Shown: positions 7,886-17,219, numbered from the stretch's first letter. The stretch is DNA of 53,631 nucleotides from Dehalococcoidia bacterium (GCA_016933195.1 JAFGBN010000058.1:1-53631), one strand, 5' to 3'. Program-made: numbers and translations. The notes: generated by a model from the letters alone, not told the origin.

Positions 7886-8515
7886 ATGCTCAAGCGAATC
7901 ATAAGTGAGCTTAAGAGACATGCCCCCTTTACTGCCTTAGGAGCTCTCACAGGCAGTGCAGTCATGGCTATAATAGTCTTTGGCGATGTTCCTTCAGAGG
8001 TTTCCCACACTATTTTTTATATCTTGCATCCACTCCATGTGATATTGAGCGCACTTGTGACCACAGCGATTTATGCGAAATATAGAAAAGCCAAATTGTG
8101 GGCGGTATTCCTGATTGGCTGGACGGGGTCAATTGGAATAGCCACGATAAGCGATGCCGTAATTCCCTATTTGGGAGGAAGTTTGCTCCATGCCCAAATG
8201 GAGTTCCATGTGCCCTTTATCGAAAAATGGTGGATAAATCTCTTGGCGCTGGGCGGTATTGCAATTGGCCTCAGGAAACAAACAACTAGGATTCCCCATG
8301 CTGGTCATGTATTATTAAGCACCTGGGCCTCGCTATTCTATTTCACTTCATTTGGAGTAGCGAATTGGATTCCATTGCTCCCCTTCGTCTTCCTGTTTTT
8401 GTTCCTCGCAGTTTGGATTCCCTGCTGCACCAGCGATATAGTATATCCTCTTTTATTTGTAAGGGAATCCGCGGATTTACCTCTGCAACATGGGGATGAA
8501 ATCAACCACAGCTAG
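7886..8515 (+). CDS. polytopic membrane protein next to Fur
   Basis: 209 residues with about five or six membrane segments, two of them at residues 15-35 and 38-65. Histidines lie at or near the membrane (SHTIFYILHPLHV, residues 40-52; AGHVLLSTW later). The start is supported by GAGAGG seven bases upstream. Short spacing from the Fur gene suggests one transcript and a metal-related role such as transport or sensing (inference). No family is recognised. The cysteine pair PCC near the end may also bind metal. Confidence 0.7.
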   Translation: MLKRIISELKRHAPFTALGALTGSAVMAIIVFGDVPSEVSHTIFYILHPLHVILSALVTTAIYAKYRKAKLWAVFLIGWTGSIGIATISDAVIPYLGGSLLHAQMEFHVPFIEKWWINLLALGGIAIGLRKQTTRIPHAGHVLLSTWASLFYFTSFGVANWIPLLPFVFLFLFLAVWIPCCTSDIVYPLLFVRESADLPLQHGDEINHS

Positions 8516-8668
8516 TATGCTAGCCGCACATAGGACAGGAGGGAACCTCTCTCTTGCAAAAGAGCTTGTCGCAGCGATAATTCGTGATACCCCTTTCACT
8601 CAAGCAACGCCTCAAGTTAATAGCTCAATCACCATCTAGCTCTCAAGTTAAAAAGTCAGCTTCGCCTG

Positions 8669-8677
8669 TGCTATTAT
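8669..8677 (+). promoter_or_regulatory. extended -10 promoter candidate of ftsY
   Basis: TGC followed by TATTAT, about 32 bases before the GTG of ftsY. The rest of the 193-base gap after 8515 holds no gene that I can see. Confidence 0.4.
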
Positions 8678-8708
8678 ATGTTAATAATTTCATACCAAAG
8701 GGGCTAAT

Positions 8709-9617
8709 GTGGTTGATTGGTTAAAAAAAACCGAGTTAGGGATAAGAAGGAGTAAGGAAGCTTGGTTTAACAAGATAGCTCATCTTTTTGACCAAGGCTC
8801 AATTGGGAATGAAACCTGGGATGAGCTTGAAGAATTGCTCATCTCAGCGGATATTGGTATAGAAACCACGGACAAGCTTGTAGATAGAGTAAAACAGCAA
8901 GTTAGAATAAACAGATTAGCAGAGGCATCACAGGTAAAGTCGGCTTTGAAGGAAGAGATGGTAAATCTATTAAAGGTCCCACAGAAGCCAACAATCTCTG
9001 ATTCAGTTCCTCAGGTCATCCTTGTAGTCGGCGTAAATGGCTCAGGTAAAACGACCAGCATTGCTAAACTGGCTTACGGCTTTGCCTCACAGGGGAAGCG
9101 AGTTGTTTTAGCTGCAGCTGATACCTTCCGCGCTGCAGCTATTAACCAACTCGAATACTGGGGCAAAGAGGTTGGGGCCGAGGTTATTGCCCACCAACCT
9201 GGTGGTGACCCAGGAGCAGTTGCCTTTGATGCCATCGAAGCAGCATATAATCGCTATGCCCAAGCAGTGATTATTGATACTGCTGGTCGTCTCCACACCA
9301 AGTTTAACCTCATGGAAGAGCTCAAGAAAATAAAAAGGGCAGCAGCTAAGCATGATGCCTCAGCCCCTCATCAAATTCTATTGGTAATAGATGCTACTAC
9401 AGGGCAAAATGGCCTGACCCAAGCCAAGTACTTTACTAAAGCTATAGGTATAACTGACATTTTCCTGGCTAAGCTAGATGGCACAGCCAAAGGGGGAATA
9501 GTCTTTGCTATCTGCGACGCTTTGAATATACCTATCGCTTATATAGGAACTGGTGAAAAACTAGGGGATATAGCTCTTTTCGACGCTGAAGCCTTCGTCA
9601 ATGCCATTTTCTCTTGA
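8709..9617 (+). CDS. ftsY: signal recognition particle receptor FtsY
   Basis: 302 residues. GTPase that docks SRP-ribosome complexes at the membrane. It consists of the N-terminal four-helix N domain and G domain only; the acidic A domain of E. coli FtsY is absent, as in many short bacterial forms. Motifs are [10 protein letters not shown] (G1, about residue 106), [15 protein letters not shown] (about 190), [10 protein letters not shown] (about 254) and GTGEKLGDI at the end. The GTG start is preceded by AAAGGGG. It is followed 7 bases later by lgt, so the two membrane-biogenesis genes are probably one operon. Confidence 0.95.
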   Translation: MVDWLKKTELGIRRSKEAWFNKIAHLFDQGSIGNETWDELEELLISADIGIETTDKLVDRVKQQVRINRLAEASQVKSALKEEMVNLLKVPQKPTISDSVPQVILVVGVNGSGKTTSIAKLAYGFASQGKRVVLAAADTFRAAAINQLEYWGKEVGAEVIAHQPGGDPGAVAFDAIEAAYNRYAQAVIIDTAGRLHTKFNLMEELKKIKRAAAKHDASAPHQILLVIDATTGQNGLTQAKYFTKAIGITDIFLAKLDGTAKGGIVFAICDALNIPIAYIGTGEKLGDIALFDAEAFVNAIFS

Positions 9618-9624
9618 AAACTAA

Positions 9625-10470
9625 ATGCTCACTATTAGTATAGACCCTATTGCTTTTACCATCGGTTTTATTACTGTGAGATGGTATGGAATCATGGTGG
9701 CTTTGGCAGTCATAACACTGCTCATTGTCACCTTTCGAGAGACAAAAAGAGCGGGCTTCCCCCAAGATACTACTTATAATCTTTTCTTTTGGGGAATTAT
9801 AGGTGGTTTCATAATATCCAGGCTAGTCCATGTTGTTGACTACTTTGTAACGCATCCCGAGGAACCTATTAATATCATCGGTTTTGCTGGACTTGCTTTA
9901 TATGGAGCTATCGGTGGAGCTTTGCTGGGAGCTTGGCTCTATACCAAGGTAAGGAAAATCCCTTTCTCAAGCTTATCTGGCGTAGGTGATGCTATTGCTG
10001 TCGGAGGACCCTTAGCTCAAGCTATAGGCAGAGTTGGCTGTACTCTAAATGGTTGCTGTTTCGGTAAACCCAGTCCTTTTCACCTCTTCCCCGGCGCAGT
10101 GCTCTATACTCCTCGGGATACCATTCCTTCCCAAAATTGGGGGGTGCCTCTCTACCCCACACAGATTTATTTCCTACTGTGGAACCTGATAGTTTTTGCT
10201 ATAATATGGCGATTCCGTGGAAAACTTAAACCACAGGGCTCTCTCTTTTTCCTTTACCTTTGCCTCTACGCTGCGGGTGATTTTGGCATAAGGTTTCTCC
10301 GCGTGAACGAGCCATTTTTATTGGGGCTTCATCAAGGTCAGGTTATCAGTTTAGCCATATTGGTAGTGGTTGTGCCTTGGCTTATTATCAGAATGCGCAG
10401 GTTTCGGCAAGGAATTCGGGCCACTGAATCTACTAGCGCGGCTGGCTTGGAGCAAAGTCACGAAGATTAA
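9625..10470 (+). CDS. lgt: prolipoprotein diacylglyceryl transferase
   Basis: 281 residues, integral membrane enzyme. It transfers diacylglycerol from phosphatidylglycerol to the lipobox cysteine of prolipoproteins. About seven membrane segments are visible. The Lgt signature region reads GRVGCTLNGCCFGKP (about residues 133-147) and an early arginine-bearing segment reads ITVRWYGIMVALA. Two adjacent Cys in the signature replace the more usual FINxE, a variation seen in several phyla. The 3' end overlaps convergent recJ by 38 bases. Confidence 0.93.
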   Translation: MLTISIDPIAFTIGFITVRWYGIMVALAVITLLIVTFRETKRAGFPQDTTYNLFFWGIIGGFIISRLVHVVDYFVTHPEEPINIIGFAGLALYGAIGGALLGAWLYTKVRKIPFSSLSGVGDAIAVGGPLAQAIGRVGCTLNGCCFGKPSPFHLFPGAVLYTPRDTIPSQNWGVPLYPTQIYFLLWNLIVFAIIWRFRGKLKPQGSLFFLYLCLYAAGDFGIRFLRVNEPFLLGLHQGQVISLAILVVVVPWLIIRMRRFRQGIRATESTSAAGLEQSHED

Positions 10471-12112
10471 GTCGCAATACCTCTTCTCCTCCCCAGCTAC
10501 TTTTCTCAATGCTATACACAATGTCTATGTGCGACGTGACTTCCTCCCGAGTTTTCTGGGAAGCAAAATCCACAGCTCTCCAGGTTATATCTCCTTGTCT
10601 GAGCTTTAACTCTAAATGTTTGCCTTGGTTGCCAAAGCTGCGGCATTCGGTTACTTCGACTTGACGGCTGAGGAAAACAGGCTGTGGGTTGCCTTTACCA
10701 AAAGGGCTCAGTTTTTGAATTAGATTGAAGGTATCACCGGCAAAAGCGGATAAAGCAACTTCAGCATCAATGGCTAACTCGGCACGAAGGTCAAGGTGAG
10801 ATAATTCGCTCACAGCTAAGCTCATAAGTCTTTCCTCTAACCTGGCCAGATTTTCACGTGTCAAAGTAAATCCAGCAGCCAAGGGATGCCCGCCAAAGCC
10901 ATGAAGCAGGTCACGACATTTTTCTAAAGCAGACACAATGTTGAACTCAGGTATGCTACGGCAACTGCCTCGGCATACATCTGGACCAAGGCTGAGGATG
11001 ATAGACGGCTTGTGAAATTCATCTACTAACTTACCAGCGACAAGTCCAATAACCCCAATGGGATAGCTTTCATCGCCCTCTATAAGCAATGGGAATGAAG
11101 CTTTGTGGACTAGTCTCTCCTTTGTTTTGCTTAATACTTCATTGGTTAGTTGCTGACGCTCAGTATTCATTTCTCCCAATTCTACTGCCAAGCGATGGGC
11201 TTCTTCCGTAGAATGAGTGGCAAGCAATTGATAACTGTTGCTTGCACGCCCAACCCTGCCAGCAGCATTGAGGCGAGGACCTAATGTCCAGGAAATATGC
11301 TCGGTATCCAGACTACCTGGCTCTAGCCTGGCCAATTTGATCATCTCTTGAAGCCCGATACGATGAGTATTATTAAGCACCTTCAATCCTTCCCTGACCA
11401 GATAACGGTTCTCCCCAATGAGAGGAACTAAATCAGTGACAGTGCCTAAAGCTACTAAATCCAGTAATTTAGCTAGCTCTTTCTTTCTGCCATCTTCATG
11501 GAACAAAGCCTGTAAAACTTTGAAGGCAACGCCTACGCCAGCCAGGTCAGGGTAGGGATACCGTGAATCACTTCGCTTTGAGTCAATTACAGCTATAGCT
11601 TGGGGCAAGGTTGCTGATGGAATATGATGGTCAGTGATAATTACATCTATCCCCATTTCTTGAGCCTGTTTTGTTTCCACGAGGTTACCAATACCACAAT
11701 CAACAGTAATGAGCAGGCTAACCCCTTGGCTACAAAGCTCCTCTATAGCTGGTAATTGCAACCCACGCCCTTCACAAAAACGATCAGCAATATGAGGGAT
11801 GACTTTAGCACCAAGCCAGGATAGCCCTTCGACAAGAGCAGCTGTAGCGGTAACTCCATCAACATCAAAGTCCCCATAGATGGCAATTTTTTCACCCGAG
11901 AGCAAGGCTTTGTAAATTCTACTTACTGCTTGTGACATGTCAGGAAATAGGAAAGGATTGCCCTCGAGCCTTTGGTCAGCAGCCAAAAACAGTTCGGCTT
12001 CATCTGGCTTGACACCGCGGTTATAAAGGAGTTGAGCGATTACAGAGGGGACGCCGCAAGCACTCATATATTCGTCCGGTGCCTGAGGTAAAAGCTGCCA
12101 CTGCTGCTTCAT
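10433..12112 (-). CDS. recJ: single-stranded-DNA-specific exonuclease RecJ
   Basis: 559 residues from ATG 12112 (an in-frame TTG at 12124 would add four). A 5'-3' exonuclease acting in recombination, base-excision and mismatch repair. The DHH-family motifs are complete: IYGDFDVDGVTA, LITVDCGIG, ITDHHIP and DLVALGTVTD. The DHHA1 domain contains LNAAGRVGRAS and GFGGHPLAAGFT, followed by a C-terminal OB fold. Length matches the family. The tail-to-tail 38-base overlap with lgt leaves no room for a separate terminator. Confidence 0.95.
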   Translation of the reverse strand: MKQQWQLLPQAPDEYMSACGVPSVIAQLLYNRGVKPDEAELFLAADQRLEGNPFLFPDMSQAVSRIYKALLSGEKIAIYGDFDVDGVTATAALVEGLSWLGAKVIPHIADRFCEGRGLQLPAIEELCSQGVSLLITVDCGIGNLVETKQAQEMGIDVIITDHHIPSATLPQAIAVIDSKRSDSRYPYPDLAGVGVAFKVLQALFHEDGRKKELAKLLDLVALGTVTDLVPLIGENRYLVREGLKVLNNTHRIGLQEMIKLARLEPGSLDTEHISWTLGPRLNAAGRVGRASNSYQLLATHSTEEAHRLAVELGEMNTERQQLTNEVLSKTKERLVHKASFPLLIEGDESYPIGVIGLVAGKLVDEFHKPSIILSLGPDVCRGSCRSIPEFNIVSALEKCRDLLHGFGGHPLAAGFTLTRENLARLEERLMSLAVSELSHLDLRAELAIDAEVALSAFAGDTFNLIQKLSPFGKGNPQPVFLSRQVEVTECRSFGNQGKHLELKLRQGDITWRAVDFASQKTREEVTSHIDIVYSIEKSSWGGEEVLRLNLRDFAPSQPR

Positions 12113-12206
12113 GTCTAGTCTCAATAGCCTTTAGCCAAAGTCGTTTACTATACCATAAAGAGAGCCCTGGCAAAAATCCTTGTTGTAGGGACTCATAAAG
12201 AATCGT

Positions 12207-12236
12207 TTGACCTGAAACAAAGGCAACAAATATAAT
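12207..12236 (+). promoter_or_regulatory. sigma-70 promoter of mtaB
   Basis: TTGACC, 18 bases, TATAAT, with the ATG at 12254 about 17 bases after the -10 box. Together with the recJ start at 12112 it fills the divergent 141-base gap. Confidence 0.6.
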
Positions 12237-12253
12237 CAATACTTGCGGGAAAT

Positions 12254-13564
12254 ATGAAAATAGCTTTCTATACTCTAGGATGCAAGCTTAATCAAGCAGA
12301 GACAGAGTCTCTAGTTGCTGAGTTCAGTGAAGCTGGATTTCAGATTGTGCCTCCTGACAATTTGGCAGATATTTACATTGCCAACACCTGTACGGTCACC
12401 CATATCGCTGACCGTAAGTCACGCCAATGGCTCAGGCTAGCTAAACGAAGGAACCCCCAGGCTTTCATTATTGCTACTGGCTGCTATGCCCAAAGAGCTC
12501 CGCAAGAGCTAGCTCCCATCGCTGACCTCGTTTTGAATAATAAGGAGAAGGAGCGCTTGCTTGAGATTGTAACAGACTTGTTAGCGACAAAGAGCTCAAG
12601 CATCGAGCTCCTCTCTCCCCACCAGTCTGAGAGAACGAAGCAATTTCATGCGCACAATGGTATCAGCAGGATTCGCAGCTTAATAAAGATTCAAGATGGC
12701 TGCCACAGTGCTTGTACCTATTGTATCGTACCCCATGTGCGAGATCGTGAATATTCCGTGCCCTCCTCCCAAATAATCAAGGAAACCAAAAAGAAAGTGG
12801 CTCTGGGCTATAAGGAAGTTGTGCTCACAGGGACAAAAATTGGTCACTATAAAGATGCCACCCCAAGCGCTAGCGAAGGACCTGGCGCTGACCTCGCGGA
12901 TTTAATAGAGCGTATTCTCTACGATACAAATATCGAGAGGTTAAGGCTTTCCTCACTCCAGCCCCAGGAGCTATCTCCTAAACTTCTTGCCCTATTGCAA
13001 GATAAAAGGGTATGTCGCCACTTCCACTTAGCGCTTCAAAGTGGCAGTGACGCTGTGCTTCAGAGGATGAGGCGATGCTACTCCTTGGATGATTATCAAA
13101 CGGCGATGGATTCGATTAGAGAGACAATACCCGGAGCAGCTATTACCACTGATGTTATAGTTGGGTTCCCTGCTGAAAGCGATGAAGAGTTTGAGCAAAG
13201 CTACCTCTTTTGCCAGCAAGCCGGCTTTGCTAAGATTCACGTCTTTTCTTTCTCACCTCGACCTGGAACAGCGGCAGTTAAGGTATCTAATCAGGTAAGA
13301 GATAAAGTGAAAAAAGAACGTAGTCGCAGAATGCTAGAGCTATCATGGATTTCTAATCGCAATTTTGAAGAGCAATTTCTCGGGCAAACCATGTGGGTCT
13401 TGTGGGAAAAGGAAACGAATCCAAGCAAAAGCATATATTCTGGCCTAACTGATAGCTATATCAGGGTATTTACCCGAAGCCAAAAATGCCTGACCAATAC
13501 AATAACCCCGGTTAAGTTAGCAGGTTTTAATAACCAAGGAATGTGGGGAGAGTTAGTTAGCTAA
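12254..13564 (+). CDS. mtaB: tRNA (t6A37) methylthiotransferase MtaB
   Basis: 436 residues. Radical SAM enzyme that adds a methylthio group to t6A at position 37 of ANN-decoding tRNAs. The N-terminal UPF0004 domain carries cluster cysteines in TLGCKLNQAE, ANTCTV and ATGCYAQR. The radical SAM cluster is CHSACTYC (about residue 150). A TRAM-like C-terminal domain is reduced, ending in a short strand-rich stretch from about 375. Closest to the MtaB branch by the KLNQAE signature and length. Confidence 0.92.
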   Translation: MKIAFYTLGCKLNQAETESLVAEFSEAGFQIVPPDNLADIYIANTCTVTHIADRKSRQWLRLAKRRNPQAFIIATGCYAQRAPQELAPIADLVLNNKEKERLLEIVTDLLATKSSSIELLSPHQSERTKQFHAHNGISRIRSLIKIQDGCHSACTYCIVPHVRDREYSVPSSQIIKETKKKVALGYKEVVLTGTKIGHYKDATPSASEGPGADLADLIERILYDTNIERLRLSSLQPQELSPKLLALLQDKRVCRHFHLALQSGSDAVLQRMRRCYSLDDYQTAMDSIRETIPGAAITTDVIVGFPAESDEEFEQSYLFCQQAGFAKIHVFSFSPRPGTAAVKVSNQVRDKVKKERSRRMLELSWISNRNFEEQFLGQTMWVLWEKETNPSKSIYSGLTDSYIRVFTRSQKCLTNTITPVKLAGFNNQGMWGELVS

Positions 13565-13582
13565 AAATTCAAGGCAGTTATA

Positions 13583-14008
13583 TTAGCTGAGATGGGCGCC
13601 TGTTTCGTTTTCCTGATTTTCGTTGCTTATAGGGCTTATTAAAAGGGTCATCCCTTCTATGCCTGTAACAATGACTTCTTCACCAGCGTTGACGGTTGAA
13701 CTTGATGAAGCTCGCCAAAGCTCTCCACCAAGTCGAACATAACCTTCAGGAGCAAGGACTGTTGTCGTTTTACATCTGCTACCAATCATAGCCTCAGCTG
13801 AAATCATTGGTTTTTTATCCAATGCTTTCTTGCCAAGCCTGTAAGTTATATAGGAATATACCCCCAGAGCAAGCATCAAAAGGATAAGCCCCCAAAGCGG
13901 AATATTTATTCCAAGCGTTGGTAGCAGCCAGAGGACAACTGCTGCTAGAGCTGCCTCTTCAAAAAGAGTTGTTATAAAAGAGTATATTGTATATCTCGTA
14001 CCTTTCAC
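13583..14008 (-). CDS. NfeD-like membrane protein
   Basis: 141 residues from a GTG start. Two membrane segments (about residues 10-32 and 35-55) are followed by an OB-fold domain with PEGYVRLGGELWRA and GEEVIVTGIEGMTL, the signature of NfeD C-terminal domains. These proteins usually sit beside a stomatin/flotillin-type gene and help organise membrane domains. No such partner is seen here, and the upstream region looks decayed. Its stop faces mtaB's stop. Confidence 0.8.
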   Translation of the reverse strand: MKGTRYTIYSFITTLFEEAALAAVVLWLLPTLGINIPLWGLILLMLALGVYSYITYRLGKKALDKKPMISAEAMIGSRCKTTTVLAPEGYVRLGGELWRASSSSTVNAGEEVIVTGIEGMTLLISPISNENQENETGAHLS

Positions 14009-14077
14009 TGTTAAAACAAAAAACTACCGCCTGAGCTATAGCATACTTCTAGCCCTTAGGCAGCCGTTTAATCCCCT

Positions 14078-14149
14078 TCAAGCCATCAGCGAGGAAAGAT
14101 GCTTTATCCTCTTTAACATATTAGGATGAGTGCTGAGAACCTCCATCAT
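14078..14149 (-). pseudogene. possible C-terminal remnant of an M48 (HtpX-type) peptidase
   Basis: The peptide EVLSTHPNMLKRIKHL resembles the conserved tail of HtpX-like zinc peptidases (typically STHPxxxxRIxxL). The catalytic HEXXH region is not found upstream. This is a weak call from one short motif. Confidence 0.3.
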
Positions 14150-14302
14150 AACTATTATAACGCTCACCCTGTAGAGTTGCATTAGGGCCAATCTTAGGGG
14201 CAGGAGTAGGATGAAACAATAAAGAAACAGCGATAATCGCCTCACCTATAGAGCCCCCCCATCAGCATAACAAAACAATCCATATCTGAGTTACTCACCA
14301 AC

Positions 14303-14470
14303 TCAATGCTCCATACCGGAATTGAAAGCATGATCGCTCACTTTAGCTTCACCCACATATTTCGCACTAACTGCATCAATCCTTTGTTTTCGCAGAAATT
14401 CTACTTTGCTTGGTTTAGTCTCAGCTTTAGCGCCAGAAAGGGGGATAGCATCTCCCATCCTGGCTAACAT
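14303..14470 (-). other. 55-codon frame of unknown origin
   Basis: Starts with ATG and is rich in charged residues. No family is recognised and there is no clear ribosome site. It may belong to the same decayed locus as 14078-14149. Confidence 0.2.
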
Positions 14471-14526
14471 AGCTTACTTACGTTTCGTTGCAAAATGAAA
14501 TCTCGCAGATTGGAAGAGACTGAGCA

Positions 14527-14555
14527 TTGACAGGGAAACAAAAATTCGTTAACCT
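14527..14555 (+). promoter_or_regulatory. promoter of birA, overlapped by the operator
   Basis: A perfect TTGACA, 17 bases, then TAACCT (3 of 6 matches to the -10 consensus). The -10 box lies inside the left arm of the inverted repeat at 14545-14577, so a bound repressor would block initiation. Confidence 0.5.
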
Positions 14556-14577
14556 TGCTATTAGTAAGGTTAACGAA
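14545..14577. promoter_or_regulatory. BirA operator, 12-base perfect inverted repeat
   Basis: TTCGTTAACCTT, nine bases, AAGGTTAACGAA, ending directly at the birA ATG. Its core GTTAAC, 15 bases, GTTAAC matches the known BirA site form TTGTTAAC-N14/15-GTTAACAA. It argues for autoregulation of birA by biotin-bound BirA. Confidence 0.85.
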
Positions 14578-15510
14578 ATGAAGGGAGAAATACTAAAAGC
14601 TCTTCGAGGTAGTGGAGGTTATGTTTCTGGAGAGTTGTTAGCTCAAGAGCTTTGCATCTCCAGAGTTTCAGTCTGGAAGCATATTCACGATTTAAAACAG
14701 GATGGCTACATATTAGAGGCTTCAGCTAAAGGATATCACCTAATCTCATCACCAGATTTATTGCTTCCCTGTGAATTTCCCAGTTGGGAGGAAAAAATTC
14801 ATTACTTCAGAGAAATTGGTTCGACAATGGATGTGGCAAAGGATTTAGCAAAAAAGGGAGCGGAGGAAGGGACGATTATAGTTGCCGAGCATCAAACTGG
14901 TGGAAGAGGAAGGCTGAAGAGAGAATGGCTTTCTCCAAGAGGAGGGATTTATTTCACCCTCATTTTAAGACCAAAAATAAGTCCTGTATACGCTCCCAGG
15001 ATAAACTTGATGGCATCAGTTGCAGTAGCAAAAACTATTAGAAAACTTTTCGGGCTGAAGGCAGAATTGAAATGGCCCAACGATGTTTTGATTGAAGGCA
15101 AAAAGGTGTGTGGGATATTGGCTGAAATGGATGCAGAAACAGATGTCATAAACTTTGTAAATCTGGGTATGGGCATAAATGCCAATACTCCCATTACCCA
15201 ATTAGGAGAAATGGCAACCTCCTTAAAAGACGCTTTAGGCAAGGAAATTTCCAGGATGGAATTATTAAGCTCGATGTTAACAGAAATAGCTAAGCAGCAA
15301 GCTGTGTTAACTCAAGAGGATTTGCTTGAGGAGTGGAAAAGCCTCTCTGCTACGTTGAATAAGAATGTGAAGGTAGTAACACCGGGTGAGGAAATGATAG
15401 GGCAAGCGGTAGGTATTGATACTAGCGGAGCGCTCATGATAAGAAGTAAAGAGGGTTCCTTGAGAACTGTCATCGCCGGAGATTGTATCCACTTAATGAA
15501 ACAGTCATAG
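14578..15510 (+). CDS. birA: bifunctional biotin ligase and biotin repressor BirA
   Basis: 310 residues from ATG 14578; the longer TTG start at 14527 lies inside the promoter. The N-terminal winged helix (about residues 1-60, LAQELCISRVSVWKHIHDL) makes this the DNA-binding class of ligase. The catalytic domain contains GSTMDVAKDLA, the biotinyl-AMP loop GGRGRLKREW (usual form GRGRxGRxW), KWPNDVLI and KVCGILAEM. A C-terminal SH3-like domain follows (about 265-310). Its substrate is probably the biotin carrier of the acyl-CoA carboxylase whose carboxyltransferase is at 25383-26951. The operator at 14545-14577 shows the repressor role. Confidence 0.95.
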   Translation: MKGEILKALRGSGGYVSGELLAQELCISRVSVWKHIHDLKQDGYILEASAKGYHLISSPDLLLPCEFPSWEEKIHYFREIGSTMDVAKDLAKKGAEEGTIIVAEHQTGGRGRLKREWLSPRGGIYFTLILRPKISPVYAPRINLMASVAVAKTIRKLFGLKAELKWPNDVLIEGKKVCGILAEMDAETDVINFVNLGMGINANTPITQLGEMATSLKDALGKEISRMELLSSMLTEIAKQQAVLTQEDLLEEWKSLSATLNKNVKVVTPGEEMIGQAVGIDTSGALMIRSKEGSLRTVIAGDCIHLMKQS

Positions 15511-15539
15511 CCCGCGGCCCACAACCGAGCCATGGAAAA

Positions 15540-15715
15540 AGTTGTAATTCTGAGGGAGCGAAGCGGCCGAAGAATGACAGAATGCTAGAGGCATCCTATT
15601 TTCATGTCAAGGAAGCGTTAAATACTAATATCTAAACCCTAAAGGATTAAGAATTTGGATTTTGAATTTGTTTAGAAGTTAGAAGTTAGGATTTAAGTTA
15701 TGTCTTGCATCCGCC
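15540..15715. repeat. intergenic repeat copies before the symporter gene
   Basis: 15547-15580 is a copy of the ATTCTGAGGGAGnGAAGCG...CGAAGAATGACAG family. It is followed by an AT-rich stretch of short reiterated words (GAATTTG, AGAAGTTAG, AGGATTTA) like that at 29960-30060. No gene in 15511-15730. Confidence 0.5.
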
Positions 15716-15730
15716 TTTCTGTCTAGTAAC

Positions 15731-17122
15731 ATGCTACAGCTATCCATTATTATCGTTTATTTTCTAGCCATAATTGGCATAGGGGTGTGGAGTAGGAAAA
15801 GGGCAGGGAGCCAAGATGGATTTTTTGTTGCTCACCGTAAAGGAACTGTACTTCTCATCACAGGCTCTCTCCTGGCCACTGCTATCGGAGGCTCGTGCAC
15901 AGTAGGAATGGCTGGCTTGGGATTCCAGCAAGGATTGACAGGAGCCTGGTGGCTTCTTGCTGGCTCTATTGGCCTCTCAATTCTAGGGTTCTTCTTTGCC
16001 AGGAAAGTAAGAGACTCTGCCCTCTATACTCTTCCCGAGTTGGTGGAAAGACAGTATGGCCACCATGTAGGTTTGGCCGCTTCCATTCTTATCGTTATCG
16101 CCTGGGTTGGGATAGTAGCAGGGCAAATTGTCGCTGCAGGGAAAGTCTTGTCTATTTTAGGAATAGGCTCTGTCACCTTCTGGATGATTATTTTCACCAT
16201 AGTTTTCGTAACCTATGCTATTCTAGGAGGCCAATTCTCGATTATCCGCACCGATTTTATCCAGGCAGCGATACTCTTTGTCGGGATTTTTATAACCTTA
16301 GCACTTGCCTTTTCTCACGTGGGCGGGCTAGATGGTTTAAGTTCTTCTATCCCACCCGATTATTTATCCTTTCCCGTAAGCCCGGCATTCAACTGGAAGA
16401 TGCTCCTATCCCTTTTGATTCTCGTCGGGGCAACCTATGTTGTGGGACCAGACATGTATACTCGGCTCTTCTGTGCTAAAGAGGGAAAAACAGCCCAGCT
16501 ATCAACCTTCCTCTCCGCATCTCTTTTTGTTCCTATAGCTTTTGCCATCACCTTAATAGGAATGAGTGCCAAGGTCCTATATCCTGGGATTTCTCCTGAG
16601 CAAGCTTTCCCTCAAGTAATAAGCGGAGTTCTTTCCCCTGGTTTGAGCGGGTTAATCCTGGCTGCTTTAGTCGCTGCGCTTATGTCCTCAGCGGATACTT
16701 GTCTCCTTAGCCAAAGCGTCATCTTGACTCAGGACATATTTAAGCGATTCCGTCCTTCGCTTGACGAAAGAAAGACTGTTTTACTAACCCGCTTAAGTCT
16801 AATCGTGCTGGGCCTGGTAGCACTGGGCCTAGCCATCTCTTTGAAGGGGGTAATTTCATCTCTTCTCTTTGCTTACACCATTTTCACTTGCGGGCTAGTT
16901 GTCCCGGTAATCGCCGGGTTTTATAAGAGAAGGCTAAGGGTAACTTCGCAAGGGGCTTTGGCAGCTCTTATAGGTGGGGGAGCAATAGGATTGGTGGGAA
17001 AGATTCCATATCTTGACATTCCTCTCAAAGGAGACCTTGGCCTCATAGGCTTTGCTATAAGTGCGCTTCTTCTTTTTGGAGTGAGTTTCATCACCAGATC
17101 TGATTTGAATCCTAAATTCTAG
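15731..17122 (+). CDS. sodium:solute symporter family transporter
   Basis: 463 residues with about 13 membrane segments, the usual SSS layout. Family features are YFLAIIGIGVWSRKRAGSQD at the N-terminus, the core GSLLATAIGGSCTVGMAG (sodium-site helix), GQFSIIRTDFIQAAI, and LVAALMSSADTCLLSQSVIL (sodium-site serines). The substrate cannot be read from sequence: pantothenate, proline and short acids are all carried by relatives. It lies after birA but behind a repeat-filled gap, so shared regulation is not shown. Confidence 0.88.
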   Translation: MLQLSIIIVYFLAIIGIGVWSRKRAGSQDGFFVAHRKGTVLLITGSLLATAIGGSCTVGMAGLGFQQGLTGAWWLLAGSIGLSILGFFFARKVRDSALYTLPELVERQYGHHVGLAASILIVIAWVGIVAGQIVAAGKVLSILGIGSVTFWMIIFTIVFVTYAILGGQFSIIRTDFIQAAILFVGIFITLALAFSHVGGLDGLSSSIPPDYLSFPVSPAFNWKMLLSLLILVGATYVVGPDMYTRLFCAKEGKTAQLSTFLSASLFVPIAFAITLIGMSAKVLYPGISPEQAFPQVISGVLSPGLSGLILAALVAALMSSADTCLLSQSVILTQDIFKRFRPSLDERKTVLLTRLSLIVLGLVALGLAISLKGVISSLLFAYTIFTCGLVVPVIAGFYKRRLRVTSQGALAALIGGGAIGLVGKIPYLDIPLKGDLGLIGFAISALLLFGVSFITRSDLNPKF

Positions 17123-17204
17123 GCTCTGAACAAATTCAAAGCACAAATTCCTAAAAGTTTAGATTTTGTATTTAATACTTAGTACTTAGGATTTCTCTTG
17201 CCCA

Positions 17205-17213
17205 TGTTATAAT
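17205..17213 (+). promoter_or_regulatory. extended -10 promoter of the prephenate dehydrogenase gene, leaderless layout
   Basis: TGT followed by a perfect TATAAT, and the GTG start of the gene follows after six bases. There is no ribosome binding site between them. Confidence 0.55.
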
Positions 17214-17219
17214 GAAAGG

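Larger units (their letters stand above)
14009..14526. other. 518-base region with only decayed or doubtful frames
   Basis: No intact gene is seen. The minus strand carries a 55-codon frame at 14303-14470 (contains KVEFLRKQRIDAVSAKYVGE) and a 23-codon peptide at 14078-14149, separated by stops in all frames. It looks like degraded coding DNA upstream of the NfeD-like gene. Confidence 0.45.

Noticed and set aside
8540-8575. Hairpin CTCTTGCAAAAGAG as a terminator
   Set aside because: No run of T follows the short stem, so it is not called.
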